A DNA stretch of 20,787 nt from Bacteroidia bacterium (GTDB lineage: Bacteria; Bacteroidota; Bacteroidia; NS11-12g; UBA955): contig JALOAG010000016.1 in assembly GCA_023228875.1 (NCBI GenBank), positions 1 through 20,787 of the forward strand, written 5' to 3'. The notes below the pieces were generated by a model. It saw only the letters and a list, made by a program, of their open reading frames with translations, was not told the DNA's origin and did not search any database. Positions 7,285 to 13,582 of this stretch are shown here, piece after piece. Both the position numbers and the translations under genes were made by a program. Each line of letters opens with the position of its first letter. Positions within the stretch are counted from its first letter, which is position 1.

Positions 7285-7511
7285 TAAAACCATCCTTTGG
7301 GACAGATGGACAATTTGGACCGGTTTTCCCTATACGTGCGCACAGACGTGTTTCTGCTTTCTAATAACATAAGATTTCGATACTCTATAGGATAATTCTT
7401 GTCCTCTTGTCTAAAACTGTTTTTATTTCTTTTAATTGCAATAATTTGTGATGTGGACAGATAGTAGGACAAGGCTACTTTTGAGTTGTCCTTTATACAT
7501 TCATGTGCCAT
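7284..7511 (-). CDS. Small basic phage protein, 75 aa, unknown function
   Basis: The frame begins MAHECIKDNSKVALSYYLST at 7511 and ends KLSICPKGWF. It is rich in Lys, Arg, Asn and Ser, with two Cys far apart and no membrane segment. Three things support a real gene. A GAGG ribosome-binding site lies 8 nt before the ATG, the start lies inside the end of the primase gene (19-bp overlap), and its TAA shares a base with the VRR-NUC start (TAATG). Codon use matches its neighbours. I do not recognise a family. A longer frame from 7559 lacks a ribosome-binding site and would overlap the primase further. Confidence 0.6.
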   Translation of the reverse strand: MAHECIKDNSKVALSYYLSTSQIIAIKRNKNSFRQEDKNYPIEYRNLMLLESRNTSVRTYRENRSKLSICPKGWF

Positions 7512-9829
7512 TGGTAATACCTCTGTCGTCCATAAATAGGGAAGGTGGCTCGTCCACACTTTTCCCAGTTGTCCATTTTTTGCATAATTGCTGCAATTTC
7601 ATATGAGTCGATTTTTCTCATCATGGCAGGATCTTTAGCAAAACATTCACTCCATATTTCCATATTGCAAACTCTCGTTCGCCTTACTGTTCCTCCTTCG
7701 TTGAAGCCAGAAAGAAAATCTCGTCTTTGCCCAAGATCTAAGTTGTCCCAATTTTCAGGTAAAAGGGTCTCAAGATATTCTCTAACAATGCCTTCACGCT
7801 CATCTGTTTCCATAGCTGCATTTTGATATTCTGTTGCTTGAATTGCATCTTCACCCTCTAAGAAAAGATTTTCTCCAAGATGATATAAAACTAATGTTTC
7901 AGCCCAAATTTGCTGTACATCTTCTTTAGTTAATTGCCAAGGTTTCTTCTCTGAGACTCCTGTTACATGCACAGGCCAAAATCGCCGGTTGCCGGTGATA
8001 TCACGTAGGAATCCTGTCTCTGCATTTGTAGTACCTACGATGATACTTTGCCGTAGATGACTTTCAACATTCACACCATAGCTCGCTCGATATTTATCAT
8101 CGGTTCGACTTATGAAGCTTTTTACTGTTTCAATGTCAGCCTTCCTCATGCCCGCAAGCTCTCCTAATTCCAATATCCAGTAACCCTGAAGTTTTTCAGG
8201 ACCACTTTTATCTTTCATGTCAGTGAGAGTGAGACTGTCGCTAAACCACTTGCCTCCAAGTTTGGCAAAGAAGTTGGACTTACCAATTCCCTGTGGTCCA
8301 ACAATGATCGGAACCTGATCAAACTTGATGCCGGGTTCGTACACTCGTGATACTGCTGCGACCATCGTCTTACGTGCTACCGCTCTAGTATACGAATTAT
8401 CATCAGAGCCAAAATAATACGATAAAAGAGTTTCAACTCGTTCTGTACCGTCCCAAGGGGGCAGGGAATTCAGATACTCTTTTATAGGGTGAAAAGCTCG
8501 TTCAGCTGCAACTGCCAAAATTGCATCTTTGGTTTTAGTTGGAGAGTAAACTCCATATACTTTAGACATATAAACCTTTAAAGCTGCGTTATCAGAGTCA
8601 TTCCAACCCATCTTTACTTGTTCCCAAGGCAATTTACCCCGACAATCTATGCTATCTTTATGACAGTTAAACGCTATTTCTTGTAATGCTTCATCAAAGC
8701 GCAGAATTAGGACAATGTTATCTAAGGTGTCTTTTACAGAGCCTTTCTTATCGAGCTCTAGTTGTTCTTGCCACGAGTGATTTTCTGAAAACTCTTTACC
8801 TGCTTCTTGAGTTCTCTCTTTTGCCAAAAGACTTTTTACTTCTTGAGAGGATAAAGCTAGTTGAACCATTTTCTGAAAACTAGGACTGCGAGAGGAGAAT
8901 GACTCATCATCATCTGTATCACCAAACAAATGTATTCGAACTAAATCAAAACTATTTAATAACATTTGGGCTGCAGGGTCTGAGGCGTGGTGTGAGTAAG
9001 CAAACTTATCATCGTAGACAACAACACCTGCAGTAGAGTCAGCAGGGATATAATCATACCTTCCCTCAACAGCAGAAGGTTTATAAATATAAGATAGGTA
9101 CTTTTCAATTGCTTCTTGAATAGCAAAAGCTCTACAAAAAGCACCTACAATTCCACTTTTAGATAGAGGATCTTCTTGTTTCTTTACCCCGACCTTTCTT
9201 ACAGTGCTTTCACGACTAGAGGTAGGTAGCAATGAGAAATTTTGCCAGTTAGGCTTTGTTTTTAGAAACTCATCTGGGTCTAACCAAGAGCCTTTTGATT
9301 GCTTAAATATAAAAGTCCCATTTGTTGCTGTAGTGGGCCAATACATAAGTTGATGAGGCCGATATGAGCATTCATCGAACTGGTCGATGTCAAAAGAGTC
9401 AGTAACATAACGAGCAATTGCAATATACTCATCAGGACTTACATCTCTGGTTAGGGGAATGATTATACGTGCTCTAGGCTCTTCATAAGTATGACCATGA
9501 GTTGTGTATAAACATGCGGCATACTTACATTGATTTTCAAAACCATCTAACAAAGAATGAGATAAATGATCTGCATCTAGGGTGAGCATAGATCGGCTTA
9601 TTAAGGTTTCTCGACGTCTGCGATTATCTTTTAAATGGCCACCAACAAACCCACCTTTATCTTTTACTCGATCTCGTTCTCTTTTTGAAAGTTTAGGATA
9701 TTCTTCGATGCTTTCTGTGGTTCTTATAGTTTGAGATAAACGTTCACACAAGTCATCAAAAGAAATTGTTTTATTAGTCCAAGTTTTGGCAAAACAACTA
9801 TTGCCATAGGCTATAGGGAGTCTACGCAT
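7493..9829 (-). CDS. VapE-type primase-helicase (AEP primase + VirE/SF3-like ATPase)
   Basis: A 778-residue replication initiator that would lay primers and unwind phage DNA. The N-terminal half looks like an archaeo-eukaryotic primase fold: LTLDADH with D85 and D87 as metal ligands, HGHT at 111-114, then PRARIIIPLTRD (118-129). The middle (200-440) is a linker and helical region. Residues 455-620 are the virulence-associated-E ATPase: PPWDGTERV, Walker A GPQGIGKS (511-518), an ELGELAG Walker-B-like segment (554-560), and the sensor block GTTNAETGFLRD...GNRRFWP (599-619). A winged-helix-like C-terminus follows. The start is ATG 9829 with GGGAG 8 nt upstream and an in-frame stop just before. 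It lies immediately after an accessory cassette, so it may have its own promoter in 9830-10041. Confidence 0.93.
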   Translation of the reverse strand: MRRLPIAYGNSCFAKTWTNKTISFDDLCERLSQTIRTTESIEEYPKLSKRERDRVKDKGGFVGGHLKDNRRRRETLISRSMLTLDADHLSHSLLDGFENQCKYAACLYTTHGHTYEEPRARIIIPLTRDVSPDEYIAIARYVTDSFDIDQFDECSYRPHQLMYWPTTATNGTFIFKQSKGSWLDPDEFLKTKPNWQNFSLLPTSSRESTVRKVGVKKQEDPLSKSGIVGAFCRAFAIQEAIEKYLSYIYKPSAVEGRYDYIPADSTAGVVVYDDKFAYSHHASDPAAQMLLNSFDLVRIHLFGDTDDDESFSSRSPSFQKMVQLALSSQEVKSLLAKERTQEAGKEFSENHSWQEQLELDKKGSVKDTLDNIVLILRFDEALQEIAFNCHKDSIDCRGKLPWEQVKMGWNDSDNAALKVYMSKVYGVYSPTKTKDAILAVAAERAFHPIKEYLNSLPPWDGTERVETLLSYYFGSDDNSYTRAVARKTMVAAVSRVYEPGIKFDQVPIIVGPQGIGKSNFFAKLGGKWFSDSLTLTDMKDKSGPEKLQGYWILELGELAGMRKADIETVKSFISRTDDKYRASYGVNVESHLRQSIIVGTTNAETGFLRDITGNRRFWPVHVTGVSEKKPWQLTKEDVQQIWAETLVLYHLGENLFLEGEDAIQATEYQNAAMETDEREGIVREYLETLLPENWDNLDLGQRRDFLSGFNEGGTVRRTRVCNMEIWSECFAKDPAMMRKIDSYEIAAIMQKMDNWEKCGRATFPIYGRQRYYQWHMNV

Positions 9830-9866
9830 AAGCCGTACTCCCAGATTTATAAATATAATGAGTCAT
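9822..9866 (-). CDS. Possible 14-residue leader peptide ahead of the primase-helicase
   Basis: Read on the minus strand from ATG 9866: MTHYIYKSGSTAYA, then TAG. Its end overlaps the primase start (ATGCGTAG). An AGGAG lies 11 nt upstream and is itself part of a small stem, TCCTC-N10-GAGGA (9896-9877 on the minus strand). It might couple or control primase translation. It is short enough to be chance. Confidence 0.3.
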   Translation of the reverse strand: MTHYIYKSGSTAYA

Positions 9867-10041
9867 GAATACTATCTCTCCTCAGTAACAACCGAGGAAG
9901 CGTACCCGTTTGCAAATAAAAATATTTTTAGAAGTGTTATAGTTTTTAGAATAAAATTACTTATCTAAACTATTGCTGTTATACTGAAAGCAAGAAAAAA
10001 TGTTTTTGAGAAAAGCATTGTTTTGGAATGGAGGCTGAGGA
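9830..10041. promoter_or_regulatory. Divergent intergenic region, primase on one side and cargo gene on the other
   Basis: A very AT-rich spacer. On the plus strand an extended -10, TGT-TATACT (TG at 9977-9978, hexamer 9980-9985), with a weak -35 (TTACTT at 9957-9962), points to the membrane-protein gene at 10042. On the minus strand the primase could be transcribed from here, but I see no clear -35/-10 pair. The first 45 bp hold the leader peptide described separately. Confidence 0.45.
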
Positions 10042-10515
10042 ATGGAAAATGGTAGAATAATTATACAGATTGAAAAATCTGATTTGGAAGAACTAAAAAG
10101 GGAAATTCGCCATAATAAGACAAAGCTAACGGGCGTGACGTTATTATTGCTTTTGATTGCTATCGCGTTAGGTTATTTATCTTTTAACACATATCGGGAA
10201 AACAATGCCTCAAAACTAATTGATTCAACTCGCCGCGTTTTAATGGTTTCACTTACAAATAACTACGATGAAATATCAGATGAAAAACAGGTTGGAAATG
10301 CTTTGTTAAATGGTGGCATGATTCAGTTACAAATTGATGGTGAAGCCCTATTAGAATCTTTTGGTAATACTAATTATAAACAGTATGGTGCATCAGGTTC
10401 ATCAGGGAAATTTTATATTATGGGAGCTATGCTAAATTATATAGCAAGCCGTGGTTGGACTTTAATTCAAAGTTCAACTTCTATATTAAATAATGAATAT
10501 TATTTCATTAAATGA
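10042..10515 (+). CDS. Membrane protein with C-terminal DUF4177-like segment, unknown function
   Basis: A 157-residue protein. Residues 1-30 form a charged amphipathic helix (KSDLEELKREIRHNKTKL), followed by one transmembrane helix at about 31-50 (VTLLLLLIAIALGYL). The remaining hundred residues are soluble. Near the end, a Gly/Ser-rich patch leads to 'MLNYIASRGWTLIQ' and YYFIK, the pattern of small DUF4177-type proteins (a helix with Gly-Trp, then a final strand). The N-terminal helix is probably cytoplasmic. It has a GGAGG ribosome-binding site and an extended -10 promoter upstream. It lies 53 bp before the DNA glycosylase gene on the same strand and is likely co-transcribed. It runs against the direction of the surrounding phage operon. 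I cannot assign a function. Confidence 0.75.
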   Translation: MENGRIIIQIEKSDLEELKREIRHNKTKLTGVTLLLLLIAIALGYLSFNTYRENNASKLIDSTRRVLMVSLTNNYDEISDEKQVGNALLNGGMIQLQIDGEALLESFGNTNYKQYGASGSSGKFYIMGAMLNYIASRGWTLIQSSTSILNNEYYFIK

Positions 10516-10568
10516 TAGGAGGTAACTCCGCTTAAATAATCATCGAATATAATGAAGGAGACACTACA

Positions 10569-11351
10569 ATGATTCATCCATTAGTTGAATTAGCAAAACA
10601 AGAATGTTATCTCGGTTCTCATGTCGATTCTTTCCTAATTGAATCGAATTCAGGTAAAGATAGTCAAGAATTTATTGAAGATGCAAATGTTCTTGTTCAT
10701 GACATTCAGCGTTATCCACACGCTTTTGTATTGGCTTGCATTCTTGATACCTCTGTTGCCGCTGAGGTTGCTTGGACAATTCCACAAAGAGTAAAAGAAA
10801 ATCTAGGAACTTTTGACATCAAAGAATTGTATAAAATAAAAGAAGATCAATATATTGAAATGTTTTCAGGAGAGAGTAAATGGCATCGTTATCCAGCTCG
10901 TAGTGCAAAGTTCTTTTATAGAGGTGTACAACAAATTGTTGATAGCGAGTTGATGAATGGAGATGCATCAAAAATATGGGAAGATGAGCCAAGTTCTCAA
11001 GATGTTGTTCTAAGATTCATGGAGTTTTCAGGGTGTGGGTTTAAGATAGCGAATATGGCTCCAAACTTACTTTATCGCTATTTTGCCATAGAGTTTGCTG
11101 ATTACAAGTTTTTTGATATTGCCCCTGATATCCATACTACTAGAGTTTTTAGTAGATTAGGATTGACTCCTACTACTTCAAATGCTGAAGCAGCCAAAAT
11201 TTATACAATTTGTAAAGCCCGAGAATTAAATCCTGAATTTCCAGGCATTGTAGATGGGGTTTGTTGGGAGGTCGGCAGGACATTTTGTTCTCCAAGAAAT
11301 CCTAACTGTATGGGATGTCCACTTAACGAATTTTGTAAACATAACCGCTAA
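10569..11351 (+). CDS. HhH-GPD DNA glycosylase/AP lyase with 4Fe-4S cluster (endonuclease III superfamily)
   Basis: Predicted to excise a base from DNA and probably nick the abasic site. The 260-residue protein has the superfamily layout. The helix-hairpin-helix is at 152-161 (EFSGCGFKIA), with K159 at the place of the EndoIII catalytic lysine. The essential aspartate is D187 in APDIHTTRVFSRLGL. The C-terminal 4Fe-4S loop is C240-x6-C247-x2-C250-x5-C256, exactly the EndoIII/MutY spacing. It is longer than EndoIII (about 211 aa) through an N-terminal extension (YPHAFVLACILD, then AWTIPQRV). It belongs to a widely distributed but poorly characterised branch (family recollection, unsearched). 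A good AAGGAG precedes ATG 10569. It follows the membrane-protein gene by 53 bp. Its presence as cargo suggests it acts on modified or damaged DNA. Confidence 0.88.
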   Translation: MIHPLVELAKQECYLGSHVDSFLIESNSGKDSQEFIEDANVLVHDIQRYPHAFVLACILDTSVAAEVAWTIPQRVKENLGTFDIKELYKIKEDQYIEMFSGESKWHRYPARSAKFFYRGVQQIVDSELMNGDASKIWEDEPSSQDVVLRFMEFSGCGFKIANMAPNLLYRYFAIEFADYKFFDIAPDIHTTRVFSRLGLTPTTSNAEAAKIYTICKARELNPEFPGIVDGVCWEVGRTFCSPRNPNCMGCPLNEFCKHNR

Positions 11352-11422
11352 ATTAGTCGAATGTACAAATATAAGTATATTTAACGTGAAAACAACATTA
11401 GAAAAACTTTAGATTATAAGAT

Positions 11423-11465
11423 AAAAAAGAATGACTTGCCTTGAGCTATCTTTGGCAAGTCATTC
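11423..11465 (-). terminator. Intrinsic terminator of the DUF2188 gene
   Basis: A perfect 12-bp stem (GAATGACTTGCC 11429-11440 with GGCAAGTCATTC 11454-11465) has a 13-nt loop and is followed on the minus strand by six U. It lies 15 bp past the DUF2188 stop. The glycosylase gene runs towards it from the other side, and the stem has no U-run in that direction. Confidence 0.9.
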
Positions 11466-11479
11466 AAGAAAAAAGTTAA

Positions 11480-11725
11480 TTATCCTTTAGGAGGATAAGG
11501 ATCGTTGCCGTGTGGTATTGTGGTTTTTTGTCTAATTTTTCCAGTGTTTTTATTCTTTATAGCAATTTCTCCACCACCTTGATTGATAAGGCGCTGACGG
11601 CCAGCTTCGTAAGCTTCAGCTTGTGTTTCATAAAACTTAGCTGGTTTGATAGCATCATTTGCTTTATCTGCCCACCCCTTTCCAGGAACATGGTAAATAG
11701 TACGACCAGAATTTTTCTTACTCAT
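11480..11725 (-). CDS. DUF2188 domain protein
   Basis: An 81-residue protein with the full DUF2188 pattern: HVPGKGWADKAND (about 12-24), 'AKFYETQAEAYEAGRQRLINQ' trailing into a Gly-Gly turn, EIAIKNKNTGKIR, and the signature ending GNDPYPPKG. The domain is a small helix-strand unit found in many bacteria and often on mobile elements. Its biochemical role is not established. It is a single-gene unit: a TATAAT -10 lies on the minus strand at 11752-11747 upstream, with no clear -35, a GGAG is spaced somewhat widely, and a strong terminator lies 15 bp downstream. It runs in the same direction as the phage operon but is independently terminated. Confidence 0.88.
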   Translation of the reverse strand: MSKKNSGRTIYHVPGKGWADKANDAIKPAKFYETQAEAYEAGRQRLINQGGGEIAIKNKNTGKIRQKTTIPHGNDPYPPKG

Positions 11726-11906
11726 AATGATTTTACTCCATTATTAATTATATGCACCTAAGAGCAACAGAGGGTGAATAATGCAGTCAGGTTATAAGAA
11801 TGCTTGCGCATATCCAATACTAAAGCCTTGATGGTCTAGTTAATTTTACGAATCATTTTCCATAGGCATCTTCCTCCCCACAAGTTCTCTCTGTGCGAAA
11901 AAAGCC

Positions 11907-12071
11907 TTGACAAAACAAATTCTGCGACGTACCTTTATGTTGCTTCGATTGGTATATCTTATGGTTGTTTTGTCTTGTAACGCACAGCCTAGATTATGCG
12001 TGAAAGTAATCACCATTCTTTACACGCCCAATTTTATCAAACACGGCAGTAGCTATCTATGCCGTGTTTTT
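11907..12071 (+). ncRNA. Candidate small structured RNA with own promoter and terminator
   Basis: On the plus strand TTGACA (11907-11912) is followed after 17 bp by TACCTT (11930-11935), giving a possible start near 11942. The stretch to 12071 has no credible gene but forms two tandem hairpins: GCGTGAAAG (11998-12006) with CTTTaCACGC (12018-12027, one bulged A), and the terminator stem at 12039-12069. A third possible helix, CGCA (11981-11984) with TGCG (11997-12000), would compete with the first. That gives an RNA of about 130 nt. The -10 is weak and no known RNA family is recognised, so this is tentative. The neighbouring 128-residue gene converges with it. Confidence 0.35.
12039..12071 (+). 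terminator. Intrinsic terminator (plus strand)
   Basis: A perfect 10-bp stem (AAACACGGCA 12039-12048 with TGCCGTGTTT 12060-12069) has an 11-nt loop and is followed by TTATTT on the plus strand. In the other direction there is only a poor U-run, so its main job is on the plus strand, although it may also help end the gene at 12078. Confidence 0.75.
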
Positions 12072-12077
12072 ATTTAC

Positions 12078-12464
12078 TTACTCCCCAATAAGTTTGTAAT
12101 CCTTTAAGTCAAAAATCATAGCTTCCAAGTCATGATTGTAAATGCCAGTTATAGAGTAGCGTCCGTCAGGACTCCATTTCATCAATTGCCATAAAGTATT
12201 CAACAAATCACGATTGTTCCAACGCACGGATATTGTTTTTTTTTGTGGTGACAAGAACAGTATTGCTTCTTCTTCTTCCGAAGTACTTCGCACGACTGCA
12301 GCAAGTTTTCTTTCGTGTTGAATAAGCAATTTTACATATTCCGGTTTCCCTAACTTTATAATGGCAGATTTGCTGAAAGTAACTCCGTTACGTGTAACAG
12401 AGATGCTAGGCTCTCCTATTGTCATTTGAAAAAGCTCAAAGTCCTGTAATGATAACTCATTCAT
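12078..12464 (-). CDS. Orphan protein, 128 aa, of mobile-element type
   Basis: Starts MNELSLQDFELF. The body has 'SVTRNGVTFSKSAIIKLG', PEYVKLLIQHERKLAAVV, an acidic loop (SEEEEAI), and ISVRWNNRDLLNTLWQLMKW, ending in a Tyr/Asp-rich strand region (IFDLKDYKLIGE). I recall proteins with the same 'FSxxxIxKLGxPEYVxLL' and W-x2-xxxY pattern on clostridial mobile elements, with no assigned function (memory, not searched). The start is ATG 12464 because TGGAG lies 6 nt upstream; the ATG at 12476 has no such site. It has its own near-consensus promoter 19-59 bp upstream. It is soluble, with no membrane segment or catalytic motif. DNA or RNA binding is possible but unproven. Confidence 0.75.
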   Translation of the reverse strand: MNELSLQDFELFQMTIGEPSISVTRNGVTFSKSAIIKLGKPEYVKLLIQHERKLAAVVRSTSEEEEAILFLSPQKKTISVRWNNRDLLNTLWQLMKWSPDGRYSITGIYNHDLEAMIFDLKDYKLIGE

Positions 12465-12494
12465 AAAAGTCTCCATTCACTTTCTTATGCTCTA

Positions 12495-12523
12495 AGTATA
12501 ATCATATTTGTGTTTGTAGTCAA
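12495..12523 (-). promoter_or_regulatory. Strong sigma-70 type promoter of the 128-residue gene
   Basis: On the minus strand TTGACT (12523-12518), then a 17-bp spacer, then TATACT (12500-12495). This is the best promoter in the window: 5 of 6 in each hexamer and ideal spacing. Transcription would start near 12488, leaving a leader of about 24 nt before ATG 12464, which suggests constitutive expression in the lysogen. Confidence 0.8.
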
Positions 12524-13130
12524 TCTTTTTAGCGCTACTTGGTGCGTCTGATGTGTGTTTTCAATATTTTGGAAACTTGCTATAGTAAATTTTCATGTTG
12601 GTGTTTGTGTTTTTGTTAAAATCGCTCCTAAATCGTTAGAATTCTAGTTGTAAGCATGTTTAGTGGTGGCTTTGGTGCGCCATGTGTGCGCTTGTTGTGT
12701 TTTTGTGTTTTCCTTGAAAGAGCTGCGCTGTTGCCTTAAGTATGCCCGTGGAGGGCTGGTTTTGATTGTGTGTATTTCAATCTATAATTGCATCTATAGC
12801 AATTTCTATATATCAAGAAATGGATCAAACAGTGGGCTTATAATTAATATTGATAATCACGCGACTTCTTTTTTGAAATATATATTTGACATTAAGAGCA
12901 TTAAAAAACATGCCGAGTATTAAATAAGGATCAATCTGAGCGATTAATAAAATGAAATAAAGATTTCAATAGATTTGGCATGTTTGAAAAGGAGAGAACA
13001 ATATATTTAGTAGTATCATGAATAAGAAAAAATGAAATAAATTACTAATCAGAAATGGTTCAGCAACTGACTTCAAAACAAGTTACAGTTTGTCAATGCA
13101 AACAGAAGCAGTATGTTCACTAAATCAACA
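12524..13130. other. Non-coding stretch with GT-rich segment and inverted repeats
   Basis: No gene with a ribosome-binding site or family likeness is visible in about 600 bp. The part from about 12530 to 12780 is strongly G+T rich on the plus strand, unlike its surroundings. TTGCTATAG (12577-12585) and its complement CTATAGCAA (12794-12802) flank it. Further right is another inverted repeat, AAACATGCC (12906-12914) with GGCATGTTT (12977-12985), and a 13-bp direct repeat AAAATGAAATAAA at 12949-12961 and 13029-13041. A GATTG-N9-CAATC stem and GCCC-N5-GGGC stem lie at the end of the GT-rich part. It could be a decayed gene, a structured RNA or recombination debris. Confidence 0.5.
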
Positions 13131-13580
13131 CTATTTATTTGCTACTATACGATTGAGTTTATATCTAATTTGACAATTAGTATTGAAATACTTTAATGAT
13201 ATAATTTTGAGTTGAGCCCGTCTAATTTCTGCTTTCATCCCTTCACTTATATAATCTCCAAAAACCCAAACTTCTGAACATTTATCCAGCAGTATGAGAC
13301 CAAAGAATAAACCTATATCTCGTTCATGTTGAGAATCATCATCCAGGAATTGAGGATACAGAAGGTGAGGGGTAATCGGTAGATATCCTTGTTCAACAGC
13401 AAACCTACTATAGCGGCGGGCATTATCAATATTAGTTTCAACATCCCCAGCAAAGGGTGAACAAATATACACCATAGGATGAAATGGAAAGCGAGGTTTC
13501 TTTTTGCTTTCCACAGACATGATTGCTTTATAGGGAGTAAGATCTACATATCCTTCATTATTAAAACGTGAGATTCCCAT
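13131..13580 (-). CDS. DUF4406-like protein (nucleoside 2-deoxyribosyltransferase fold)
   Basis: A 149-residue protein with the layout of phage DUF4406/nucleoside deoxyribosyltransferase-like proteins. A variable N-terminus begins MGISRFNNEGYVDLTPY. The Rossmann-like core starts at VYICSPFAGD (about 37-46), continues NIDNARRYSRFAVEQGY (about 49-65), then ITPHLLYPQFLDD, ERDIGLFFGLILLDKC, and ends with EVWVFGDYISEGMKAEI. These are the sugar- and base-binding segments, and the SEGM...E element carries the nucleophile region of the fold. It may act in nucleotide metabolism for phage DNA, though enzyme activity is not shown for most members. The start ATG 13580 lies 2 bp after the polymerase stop, with AAAGGA 6 nt upstream. 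It is the last gene before the accessory cassette. Confidence 0.85.
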   Translation of the reverse strand: MGISRFNNEGYVDLTPYKAIMSVESKKKPRFPFHPMVYICSPFAGDVETNIDNARRYSRFAVEQGYLPITPHLLYPQFLDDDSQHERDIGLFFGLILLDKCSEVWVFGDYISEGMKAEIRRAQLKIISLKYFNTNCQIRYKLNRIVANK

Positions 13581-13582
13581 AA

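Noticed and set aside
11907..12107. Plus-strand frame of 66 codons
   Set aside because: It would start at the TTG of the -35 hexamer, has no ribosome-binding site, and runs through a terminator. A non-coding RNA is a better reading.
12078..12464. Type III toxin-antitoxin pair with the small RNA candidate at 11907-12071
   Set aside because: The RNA and gene are convergent, and there are no tandem RNA repeats as in ToxIN-type loci.
12663..12923. Plus-strand frame in the GT-rich block
   Set aside because: It has no ribosome-binding site and odd Cys/Val composition caused by base bias. It matches no known family.
12949..13041. CRISPR-like repeats
   Set aside because: Only two copies of a 13-bp AT-rich repeat are present, with no regular spacers. 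No CRISPR array is seen anywhere in the window.
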